A DNA stretch of 64,000 bases from Solimonas fluminis (GTDB lineage: Bacteria; Pseudomonadota; Gammaproteobacteria; Nevskiales; Nevskiaceae), in assembly GCF_002930645.1 (NCBI RefSeq), contig NZ_PSNW01000001.1:1-64000 (forward strand). The letters are read 5' to 3'. The position numbers and the translations under genes are program-made. Each line of letters opens with the position of its first letter. Positions within the stretch are counted from its first letter, which is position 1. This document shows, in pieces, positions 1 through 12,000 of the stretch. Below the pieces are notes generated by a model, which had not been told where the DNA came from, made no database searches, and worked only from the letters and a program-made list of their open reading frames with translations.

Positions 1-3000
1 CCCGCGGTGGCCGTGACGTCGCCGCTGGCCGAGATCACGCCGGCGTCGATACTGCCGCCGCTGACCGTGATCGCTCCGGCCGTCGCCGTCAGGTTGTCGG
101 TGTCCACCAGGCCGCCCGCCGTCAGCGACAGGCTGCCGCCGCCTGCATTGCCGATGTCGATGCCGCCGCTGGCATCGAGCGTGAGGCTGCCGCCGGCGGC
201 AAGGTTGCCGCCGGTGATGTCCCCGGCGCTGGCGGTCAGGGAAACGACGCCGCCGAGCGTGACGTCGCCGGTAGTGAAGAGATCGGCCAGGTCCAATGCC
301 GTGGCCGAGGCCTGCAGGTTCGTTGCAATGATCCCGCCGTCGATCTGGATCAGGCCATTGGAGGAATCCAGGACCACGCTGCCGCCGGCCGCGTCGAGCA
401 GGCCGCTGGCGGCAATGCCGTCGCGCCCCCCGAGATCGATCAGGCTCGACGTCACGGACGCCACGTTCAGCACCAGGGTTCCCGCGGTGGCGGTCATATC
501 GACGCTGCCGGAGACCGTGTCTGCATTGACCGTGATGCTGCTGCCGGTAATCGCCGCTCCGAGCTGGACATTGTCGGCATCGATCACCACCGCGCCGCCG
601 GACGCGATGCCGTCATTGTCGAGCTCGGCCGCCGAATCCAGCACCACACTGGCCGCCGTGAGCTGGCCAGTGACGATGTCGCCCAGGTTGGACGTCAGCG
701 ACAGGGCGCCGCCCAGATTCAGGTCGCCAAAGCTGACGGAGTCGGCCTCCACCGTGAGGTCGCTGGTGGTGACGGTGCCGGTACTGACATCGCCGCCGTT
801 GGCGATCAGGCTCACGCTGCCGGTCGCGCCGGCATCGAGGGTGCCGCTCACGGCGATCGCGGTCGCGGCGTCGAAGTCGATGACCGGCGCCTGCACGTCC
901 GCACTGATACCGATGTCCCCGGCTGTCGCGGTGACCTCCAGCAGGCTGGCAGAGCGGAACAGGTCCGCGATGATCGCCACCGTAGCGCCGCTGATCGCAC
1001 CTCCGCCCAGCAGGACGTCGCCGCCCGCGGACAGGCTCACCGAACCAAGCGCCGTGGCGCCCAGCAACTGGACGTTGCCGCCTGCGCTGTCGATCTGGAC
1101 GTAGCCGCCGGTGGCCGTGACCTGCTGCAGGACGACCGCACCGCTGCCGCCACTGATGTCGATGGCCTCGCCGGCGCCATCCGCACCACTCGCCGTCCCG
1201 CCCACCGTGACGCCGTTGCCGGCGGTGATGCCCAGCGAACCGTTCACCGCGGTGACCGCGCCCGTCACGGAAACCGCGCCGCCGAAAGCATTGACCGTGA
1301 TGCCCTGCTGCCCGCTCACGCTGTCCAGCGTGATGTCGCCGGTGCCGGACTGCAGGAAGGCATTCCCGCCGGTGGCCGAAACCGCGTCCGCCGTGATCGA
1401 CCCCGCATCGGCCTGCACGTTCACCGTGCCGTTGCCGGCCGTGAGTTCCCCCAGCATCAGGTTCCCGGCACCCGCATAAAGGGTGATGCCGCCATTGGCG
1501 ACGGACAGGTCGCCAACGTAGCCGAGCGTGCCGCCGGCCGACAGGAAGATTCCCGTCGCCGCACTGACGTTCTGGAGCTGCAGACTGCCGCCCGCGCTGT
1601 CGATCTGGACGTAGCCGCCGGTGGCCGTGACCTGCTGCAGGACGATCGCGCCGCTGCCACCGCTGATGTCGATGGCCTCGCCGGCCCCATCCGCTCCGCT
1701 GACCGTCCCGCCGACGGTCACGCCATTGCCCGTGGTGATGCTCACCGAACCGTTCGTCGAGGTGACGGCTCCGGTGACGTCTGTTCTGCCGTTGAGGGCA
1801 TTGACCGTGATGCCCTGCTGGCCGCTGAGACTATCCAGGGTGACATCGCCGGTGCCGGACTGCAGGAAGGCGCTGCCGCCGGTGGCCGAAACCGCGGCCG
1901 CCGTGATCGAGCCGGTATCGGCCTGGACGCTGAGAGGGCCATTGCCCGCCGTCAGGTTGCTCAGCAACAGGTCGCCCACGCCCGCGTAGAGGGTGATGCC
2001 GCCATTGGCGGCGGACAGGTTGCCGGTGTAACCGAGCGTGCCGCCCGCCGACAGGCGAATCCCCGTGACCGCGGAAACGCCCTGGAGCTGCACATCGTCG
2101 CCAGCGCTGTCGATGTCGACATAGCCTCCCGTGGCCGTGACCTGCTGCAGGCTGACCGTGCCGCTGCCGCCGCTGATGTCGATCGCGTCGGCTGCTCCGT
2201 CGGCGCCGCTGATCGTGCCCCCCACCATCACGCCGTTGCCGGTGGTGATGCTTACCGAACCGTTCGCCGCGGTGACCGCTCCAGTGACGTCTGCCCTCCC
2301 GCCAAGGGCATTCACCGTGACACCCTGCTGGCCGCCAAGACTGTCCAGAGTGACGTCACCGGTGCCGGACTGCAGGAAGGCGCTGCCGCCGGTGGCCGTA
2401 ACCAGATCCGCCGTGATCGAGCCGGTATCGGCCTGCACGCTGAGCGTGCCATTGCCCGCTGTCAGGTTGCCCAGCAGCAGATCGCCTGTGCCCGCGTAGA
2501 GGGTGATGCCGCCATTGGCGGCGGACAGGTTGCCGGTGTAGCCGAGCGTGCCGCCGGCCGACAGGCGGATTCCAGTAACCGCGCTGACGCCCTGCAACTG
2601 CAGATTGCCGCCGATGCTGTCGATATCGACGTATCCTGCCGTCGCCGTCACCACCTGCAGGTTCACCGTACCTGCACCACCGCTGATGTCGATGCCCTCT
2701 GCGGCATTGTCCGCACCGCTGACGGTGCCGGTTACCGTCACCCCGTTGCCGGCAGTGATGCCGATGGAACCGCTGACGGCCGTGACCGCGCCGGTCACCG
2801 ATACCAGTCCGTTGACGGCATTGACGGTGATGCCCTGCTGGCCGTTGACGCTGTCCACGGTGACGTCACCGGTGCCAGACTGAAGGAAGGCGATGCCGCC
2901 GGTGGCGGAAACCGCGTCCGCGGTGATCGAACCGCCATCAGCCTGCACGCTCAGCATGCCATTGCCGGCCGTGAGATTGGCCAGCAGCAGATCGCCACTG

Positions 3001-6000
3001 CCGGCATACAGCGTGATGTAGCCGCCGGAAGCCGTGAGGTCGCCGCTGTAACCCAGCGTACCGCCGGCCGAGAGATAGATGCCGCTGAAGGCACTCACCG
3101 TCCCGGCGATCGCGATGTTGGTGGCGCTGGCGGAGACATCGGTGCCGGCATCGAGCGTGCCGGTCGAGAGATCGCCCAGCGCTCCGAGGTCGATATACCC
3201 GCCATTGGCCATGAGCCCGCCGGTCAGCAGGTCGCCACCACTGGCTCTCAGGTAGATGCTGCCGCCGGTCAGGCTGCTGCCGGTGAGATCGAAATCGCCC
3301 GTGCTGTCGGTGAAGCTGATCAGGCCGCCGAAATCCAGCACCGTGTTGAGGAAGGTCAGCGCATCGGCATTGCCGCCATTGGCGGAAAGATCGCCGGCAC
3401 CGCTGAGCGTGGCATTGCTCAGGTCGACCGCCCCCGCGGACAGCGTGACGCTGTCGCTGGCATCGTCAGAGCCGGCTGCGATCGTCAGCCCCGAGAGGTC
3501 CAGCAGGCCCGAAGCCGTCAGGCGAACCGCGTCTTCGGCTTCGATGCCGCCCCCGAGCGCCAGGTTACCGCTGGTATTGAGGTCCACCGAACCGCCACTG
3601 ATGCCGCCCACCGCGATGCCGGCACCGCCCGCATCCAGGTCAACATAGCCGCCGTTGTTGGCCGTCAGCGTGCCCGTGGCGATGCGGTCGGTCGCGGTCA
3701 GCTGCAGGTAGCGGTTGGGCGCGGCGGCATTGATGCCGGACTCCAGGTCGCCCACATCGATGTCGCCACCCGCGGCGCTGCCCGTACCGCCGTTGCCGGG
3801 TCGATAGGCGCTGATCGCGATCTTGCCGCCGGCGCTGATATCGCCGGCCCCGGCCGCCCCCGTGACGTTACCGCGCTCGGCGGTCAGGACGACGTTGCCG
3901 GTACCGGCCTGGAGATTGACGAATCCGATGCCGGCGCTGGGGTTGTAGGCGTGCAGGCCAATGCTGCCGTCCGCCACGACAGCGCCGTTCAGGCTGATGC
4001 CGGCACGCCCGTCCACCGTGATATTGGCACCGGACAGCAGGTTGGCGGTCACGGAACCGTCGGCGCTGAGCGTGACATCGCCCGTTGCGCTGATCTCGGG
4101 CGCTGCAGCCTGGATATTGGCGGCCGCCCTCACCTGGACATCGCCCTGGGTGGCGGAAACGTTGCCGTCCAGGTTCGCGGTAACGACGCTGGCATCCACG
4201 CTGCCGGCGTTGATGGCACCGATCGTCAGCACTCCGGTATCGATCTCCAGCAGGCCGGTTCCACTGTCGCTCGGACCCATGCCGACACTGCCCACCCTGA
4301 CCACATCGGTGGCGGCCAGGCGGATGCCTGCGGAGGAAGTCGCCGTGGCGGAGCGCAGGTCGCCGGCATCGATGTCGCCGCCCGCCGCGCTGCCCGTGCC
4401 GCCATTGCCGGGGCGCGAGGCACTGATCGTGATGCTGCCGCCCGCAGTGACGTCGCCCTGCCCAGCCACCCCGATCACGTTGCCGCGATCCGCCAGGAGT
4501 GTCACCGAACCCCCGGTGCTGACCAGGTTGCGGTACTGCACGGCGGCGCTCGCCGCCATCGCTTGCAGGGCGATGTCTCCGGCGATATTCATGTCGCCGC
4601 GCACCACCACGCCCCCGAATCCCGTCAGGGAGACGTTGTCGGCCTCCAGGATGTTGACATCCACGCTGCCGGCCGTGGACCACAGGTCAATGTCGCCCCA
4701 GGCGGTCAACGTGGTGCTGGGGCCTGCCGTGAGGGCGCCGCTGGTCAGCACATCGACATTGCCCGCCGTCGCCTGCAGATCGCCATTGAGGTTGGCCACG
4801 GCCACGTCGATATCGACGCTGCCGGCCGTGGCTGTGCCGATGGTCAGCAGGCCGGTATCGACGTCCAGTAGTCCCGTACCGCTGCCGGAAAGGCCCATCG
4901 CCACGCTGTCCACCGTGATCTGGTCGGTCGCGGCCAGCGTGATGCCGTCCGCCGCGACGGACGTGCCCGAACGCAGGTCCCCGATGTCGATGTCGCCGCC
5001 CGCGGCGCTGCCCGTGCCGCCGTTGCCGGGACGCGAGGCGCTGACCGTGATGCCACGCCCCGCCGTGATGTCGCCCTCTCCGGGTGCGGCGCTGATGTTG
5101 CCCCGCTCGGCGGTCAGGCTCACCGAGCCGCCCGTCGAGACGAGGTCCGTGAAGCTGATGCCGACGCTGGCGTTGTAGACATGCAGCCGGATGTCGCCGG
5201 CAATGTCGATGCCGCCGGCCAGGCCGATGCCGCCGCTGGCGTCCACCGTGACGGTGTCGCCGTCCAGGACATTCGCCGTCACCGAGCCCCCGGCAGCAAG
5301 CGTGAGGTCGCCCGCCGCCGCGATCGTCGGGGCGCCGCTGGCATCCAGGTTGCCCGACGTCTGCAGGTAGACATCGCCCAGTGTCGCCGTCAGGCTGCCG
5401 TTGAGGTCGGCCGTGCCGACGCGGATATCGACGCTGCCGGCCGTGGCTGTGCCGATGGTCAGCAGGCCGGTATCGACGTCCAGCAGTCCCGTACCGCTGC
5501 CGGAAAGGCCCATCGCCACGCTGTCCACCGTGATCTGGTCGGTCGCGGCCAGCGTGATGCCGTCCGCCGCGACGGACGTGCCCGAACGCAGGTCCCCGAT
5601 GTCGATGTCGCCGCCCGCGGCGCTGCCCGTGCCGCCGTTGCCGGGACGATACGCGCTGACGGCGATGGTCCCGCTCGCCGTGACGTCTCCCTTGCCCGCG
5701 GCACCGGTCACGTTGCCCCGCTCGGCGGTCAGGATCACCGATCCCCCGGTGCTCACCAGGTTGGCGAAGCCGATGCCGGCACTCGCGCCATAGACGTGCA
5801 GCTCGATATCGCCGGCGATGTCGATATCGCCGGCCAGGCTGATGCCGGTATTCGCCAGCACCGTGACGTTGTCACCCTCCAGGATATTGGCCGTCACCGA
5901 ACCATCGGCCGTCAGCGTTACGTCGCCCGCCGCGCCGATCGTGGATGCCGAGGCCGCGTCGAGGTTGCCAAAGGTGCGCACGTACACGTCGCCCACCGTG

Positions 6001-9000
6001 GCGGTGACCTTGCCTTCGAGGGTGGCGGTGACGACCTGGATATCGACGCTGCCCCCCATGATCGTCCCGATCGTCAGGTTGCCGGTGTCGATGTCCACGT
6101 AGCCCGTACCGCTGTCCAGCGCGCCCATGGACACGCTGCCGGCCGTGATGACGTCGTCGGCGGACAGCGTGACGCCGGCGCCCGCCACGGCGGTGCCCGA
6201 GCGCAGGGCACCCAGGCTGATGTCGCCGCCCGCGGCGCTGCCAGTGCCGGCGTTGCCCGGCCGGTAGGCGCCGACCGTGATGCTGTCTCCCGCCGTGATG
6301 TCGCCCTCGCCCGGAGCACCGGTCACGTTGCCGCGTGCCGCGCTCAGGAAGACTTCGCCGCCGGTGGTGACCAGGTTGGTGAAGCCGATTCCGGTATTGG
6401 CATTGTAGGTGCGCAGGATGATGTCGCCGGCGATGTTGATGTCGCCGGACAGCAGGATGCCGTTGTCGGCATCCACCGTGACCGCCGTGCCCTGCAGCAC
6501 GTTGGCGACCACCGATCCGCCGGCATCGAGCTGGAGAGTGCCCGTGGCGCTGATGGAGCCGGCCGTGGCGGCATCGATGTTGCCCCCGGTCTGAACGTAG
6601 ACATTGCCCGCCGTGGCGGCAATGCTGCCGTCGAGATTCGCGCTGCCCACGCGGATATCGACGCTGCCGGCCGTGATGGCGCCGACGTTCAGCACGCCGG
6701 TTCCGATGTCCAGCAAGCCGGTACCGCCACCGGAGACACCCATGGCCACGCTGTCCGCCGTGATCTGGTCGTCGGCCGTCAAGGTGATGCCGGCGCCTGC
6801 GCTGAGGGTGCCCGAGCTCAGGTCGCCCACGTCGATGTCGCCGCCGGCGGCGCTGCCCGTGCCGCCGTTGCCAGGGCGATAGGCACTGATGGCAATCGCG
6901 CCGCCCGCAGTGACATCGCCCTCTCCCGCAAGCCCGATGACGTTGCCGCGGTCCGCGGTCAGCGTCACCGCTCCCGCGGCGCTGATCAGGTTGCGGTAGT
7001 TGACGCCGGCACCGGCAGCCGTGGCATGCAGCGTAATGTCGCCGCCGGCCGTCGCCGTCTGCCCCAGGCTGATGCCGCCGGGCGCCTCGATGTCGATGGC
7101 CCCGGCCGCATTGAGGGTGCCCAGGCTGATGCCGCCCGGCACGGTGAGGTCGATATCGCCGCCGCCCAGCGTGGTGATCGCGTTGCCGGTAATGCCGCCT
7201 GCCGACACCAGCAGGTTGCCGTCGAGCTGGAAGGCCGCGCTGGCGCTGGTGCCGAAGTCGACGCTGCTCGTGGTCCTGAGCTCCAGCGTGCCGCCCTGGA
7301 CGTCGAAGGACGTACCGGTCACGGCAATGCCGCCGTTGCCCTGGAGATAGGCATAGCCGGCGCCGGCGAGGTCCACCCCGCCCACATCGACGAAGCCGCT
7401 CTGCGCCTCCACCTTGACGCGGGCATTGCCGGCCGAGCTGCCCCCGCCCTGCGCGGCCAGCGTTCCGGTGCTGATGTCGCCGTTGGTGAACACGATGACG
7501 CGGCTGCCGCCGACGTCCTGCAGGCTGACCGTGCCGCCGCCGTCGAGGCCGGCATGGAGCTGCACTTCACCGCCGGTGCTGTTGACGTCGCCGTTGGCGG
7601 TCAGGTCGTTGCGTGCCTGGATATCGACATCGGCGGCTGACGTGACGCTGTCCACCGTGATGTCCGTACCGCCGCTGTAGTTGTTGTACAGGAAGACGGA
7701 GGCCGCGGTGATGTCTCCGCCCTGGATGCCGCCGGAACCGTTGCTGGCATAGAGGTCGCCACCCTGGGCGATATCTCCCAGGCTGATCACCCCGTTGCTG
7801 CTGAGCACCACCAGCGCTCCGCCGACACCGACATCGGCTCCAGCCGTCAGCGACACGCCGTTGTGTCCCTGGAATTCGGCATAGCCGTCGCCCGCCGCCA
7901 GGGCCATGTCGATGGCGCCGACGCTGATCGAGGCCGCCCCGGACAGGTCGTCATAGGCCAGCACGTGGATGTCGCGGTCGCCGGATGAACCGCCGCCGTC
8001 CGCCGTGAGGTCACCGGTCACCACCGCGCCATGGTTGGTGATGCGGATGCGTGCGCCGGTCACGTCGCCCACCGTCAGCAGGCCTGCGCCATCGCTGCCG
8101 GCCGTCAGGATCACGTCGCCGCTGTTGGCCAGCAGCAGGCCGCTGGCCTGGTTGATCGTGATCTGGTCGGCGCCGAGGACGAGATCGCCCGAGGTGATCA
8201 CCCGGTTGCCGACGATGCGGCCTGCCTGCGCGTCGAGGTTCCCGGTCAGCGAAACCGCGTCGGAGATGCCGGTGCCGAAGGAAAGCTGATCGGCGGCGCG
8301 GATCACCAGTTCGCCGCCGTAGCCCGCCGTATAGAGTCCGCCAGCCGCCAGGTTGACGTCCGCGCCGTCCAGGTAGGCATAGCCCTTCGCCCCGGTCGCG
8401 ATGCCGCCGACGCTGATCGTGCCCGCAGTCGACTGGATGTCGATGTTGCGATCACCCGAGCTGCCGCTGCCGCCGCCGGCGCTGACCGTGCCGCTGATCA
8501 GGATATCGCTCTCGTTGCTGATGCTGACGCGGCTGCCGGAGGCGGACACCAGCGTGACCGCGCCGGGACCACCCAGCCCGTTGACGACCAGGTCGCCGCC
8601 GTAGCCGCTGGTGTTGGCGCTCAGGGCACCGGTGAACTCGATGTCGCCGCCGGATGCCAGGTCGATGCCGCGAGACGCGCTGAGCGTGCCGCCGCTGATG
8701 CTGTCTGCCGCGACCTGCAGGTTGCCGGTCAGGGCGAAGCTGGTTCCGAGGAACAGCGGCCCGGTCGCCAGCGAAAGCTTGAGGGTGCCGTTGCTGCCGA
8801 CCGAGAAGCTGGTCCCGTCCAGCCCGATGTCGGTGCCGGCGGAGAGCAAGGCACGGCCGCTGCTGCCGCCGATCAGGCTGACGCCGGCGACGTTAAGCGC
8901 TCCACCGCCGGCCACGTAGATGTCGAAGTCTCCGGAACCACTGCTGAGGCCGCTGGCCGTCAGCAGGCCGGTGCTGATGTCCGTGGCATGGCTGTCGAGG

Positions 9001-12000
9001 CTGCTGCCGATCTGGACGCGCGCGCCGGTGACGTTGCGCAGCGCGATGGATCCGGTGCCCGAGTTGCCGAGGTTGGCATCGATGTTGACCAGGCCGCCTG
9101 CCAGCAGGGCGTCCGTCGCGGCGCCCGTCGTGCCGTCGACGCTGCGGCTGGAGGTGATGCTGATGCTGCCGCCCGCGTCCAGGTTTCCGACCTTGATGTT
9201 GCCCTCGAAGGAGGTACCGCCGAAAGCATTGCCCAGCACGATGTTGCCGTCCGCCACGATGTTGCGCACGTCGAAGCTGCCCAGCGCGGCACCGGAGGCA
9301 TAGGCCTGGAGATCGACGTTGTGCGCGCCGGCGATGTTGGCGAAGAGGGTGGCGCCGTTGTCGAGGCTGGCGATGACGTTGCCGGTAAAGCCGACCCCGG
9401 TGCCGGCCGTCCCGATCGACAGGCCGCCGCCCAGTGCGTTCAGGCGGATGTTGCCGCTGCTGCCGCCGGCGCTGACGGCCTGCGTGACCTGGATACCGTT
9501 CTGCCCGGTCAGGCTCACCTCGCCCGGATTGAGCAGGGTGATCGTCCCGATGCCGGAGAGCGGAGCGGCACCGCGGGCATTGATGCGAACCCCCTCGCCG
9601 AACAGGAATCCGCCGTCGGCGACGATGCTGCTGAAGCCAATGTCGCCATCGGCCGACAGTGTCACCGCACCTGCCGGGACGGACAGGCCGGCCAGGTCGA
9701 CGTCCCCGCTGGCATCCATGGTGACGTTACCGCCGGTCACCCCGAGATCCTGCAGTGCCACGATATCGACGCCGTTGGTCGTCGAGACATCCAGGCTGCC
9801 CGTGACCGACAGCGGCCCCAGCGGCGAACCCGAGGGCGAGCCCGACGAACCCAGGGTCAGGACTCCCCCGGACGCCGATACATGGACCGTACCGCCGCTG
9901 CCGGCGTCCAGATCGCCGGTCAGCGTCACGCCGGCTTCGCCGGAGATATCGATGCTGCCGGGCACGGCCAGGCCCACGGCGCCCAGGTCCACCGCTCCGC
10001 CGGAGCCGGTCGCGCGGATCTGGATGCTGCTGCCAGCCGCCATGCCGGCAATGCCGATCGGGCCCGTCGCGGTCACCAGGACATTGCCGCTGGCGGCGCC
10101 GAGCACACCGGACAACTGGACTGCCGCACCGGAGCCGGAGGCATCCAGGTTCACGTTGCCGGAGGTCACGATGAGGTCATCGTAGGCCACGATGGCGGTG
10201 CTGTTGGCGTCGACGAACAGGTTGCCGGTCACGCTCAGGCCGGATGAGGAGGACCCCAGCGACACATTGCCGCCATCGGCACGCAGGCTGACGCTGCCGC
10301 CCGCCTTGGCATCCGCCCGGTCGCGCACGGTCAAGCCGCCCACACCGTAGAGGTTGATCACGCCGGCGGTATTGAGCTGTGCACCGCCGATGTTGGCCGT
10401 GCCCAGCGAGCCCTGCGCGTCAACGTCGATATCGCCGGCGGAACCGTTCTGGAATCCGCCATCCGCCGTCAGCAGGCCGGTGTTGATGCTGCCGTCGTTG
10501 CCGACAGAGAGCACGATGCGCCCGGCATCCAGCGCCCCCAGGCTCATGGAAGCGCCGTCGCCCGCGGACAGCATGGCGACACCGCCCGCGGTGATGGCCG
10601 AATCGAAGGTGATGTCGCCCGGCGTCGTCAGCGTCAGGTCGCCGCCCACGTCGATGGCCCCCGCGGTGATCTCGGGACCGTTGCCGACCAGGCTGCCGTC
10701 CACCTGGAGGAATCCGCCAAGCGACAGGATGCCGGAATCGACGCTCAGATCCAGCGTGCCGCCGGTTCCCACCGCGTAGCTGCCTCCGAGGCTGCCGATC
10801 CCGTTGGCACCCGACAGCACCACGTAGCCGTCGGCATTGGTCACGCTCACGCTGCCCATCTGCGTGATGGCGCCCGAACCCTCGGCGCGCACGTCGATGA
10901 TGCCGTTGCTGGCGCTGCCGCCCCCGGTGGTGGAGGTCGCGGTCAGCAGGCCTGCCGAGATGTCGCCATCGAAGGCCTTCAGGCGGATGCTGTCGCCGGT
11001 AACACCCTGCACCGCGATGTCGCCGGTCACGGTCTGCAGGTCCACGGCGAGTCCGCCACTGGCCGCACCGCTGAGGCTGATGCCGGTACCCGCCAGGATC
11101 GTGAGCGCGGCACCGACATCCAGCCCGGTCGTGGTGACCGTACTGACGGAGCCGTCGGCGTCGATATCTAGGCTGCCGGTGACGGAGACGTCGACCGGCG
11201 GAGAAGGCGTGCCCAGTACGACGTTGCCGCCGGCGTCGATATCGATCAGGCCGGCGACCCCAGCGTCGTAGCTGCCGCCGCGCAGGGTCACGTCCTGCGC
11301 GGACTGGATCCGCACCTGGCCATCGCTGCCGGACAGGCCCAGTCCGTCGAGCGTCACCGAGCCGCTGTTGACGGTGGTGAGGCGGATGTCACCGCTGGCG
11401 GCAAGGCCGCCGGCGGCGGCCAGCCTGGCCACGTTGATGTCGCCACCGGTGGTGAGCAGCCGGATCTCCTCGCCGGTGATCAGGGAGGTGCCCAGGTTGC
11501 CGGCACCGTCGATGCCCGCCTCGAAATCCACCAGCGCCGCATCCGCCTGGACCGTGCCGGAGATGGTCAGGTCGTCGCGTGCGCGAATCTGGACCGAGTT
11601 GGCGCCGCTCGCGTCGATGCCGGCGATGCTGATGTCCTCGCCGGAGGGGGAGGTATCAGCGCTACCGCTGGTGTTGCGGACCACGATGCTGCCGCCGGCC
11701 GCGTTCAGCTTCAGCTCACCCACCGTGATGTCGTCGGCGCCGTCAATCTCGATATCGGCGGCTTCCAGGTCGCCGGTGCTGATGAAGCCTTGCGCCGCGC
11801 CGCCGATCAGCTTCAGCCGGCCGCTGACGCGGATGGCGTTGCCGAGACTGTTGTTGAAGATGATGCCGCCATAGCTGCTGCCGCCACCCTGGCGGTTGAA
11901 GCCCACGAAATCGTCCTGCACGCCCACGGCACCGAAGCTGCCGGCCGGAGACACGGAGCCGATGCCCAGCAGCAGGCCACCGTTGCCGGTGGCGTTGATC

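Noticed and set aside
1111-7020. Regularly spaced repeats considered as a CRISPR array
   Set aside because: Units are 510 and 615 bp, in frame and coding throughout; no short direct repeats separated by unique spacers.
5181-10247. Long plus-strand frames (for example 819 and 738 codons) opposite the exoprotein gene
   Set aside because: They are antisense shadows of the minus-strand repeats; their products are low-complexity and repeat with the same period, while the minus frame has signal peptide, TPS domain and ribosome site.
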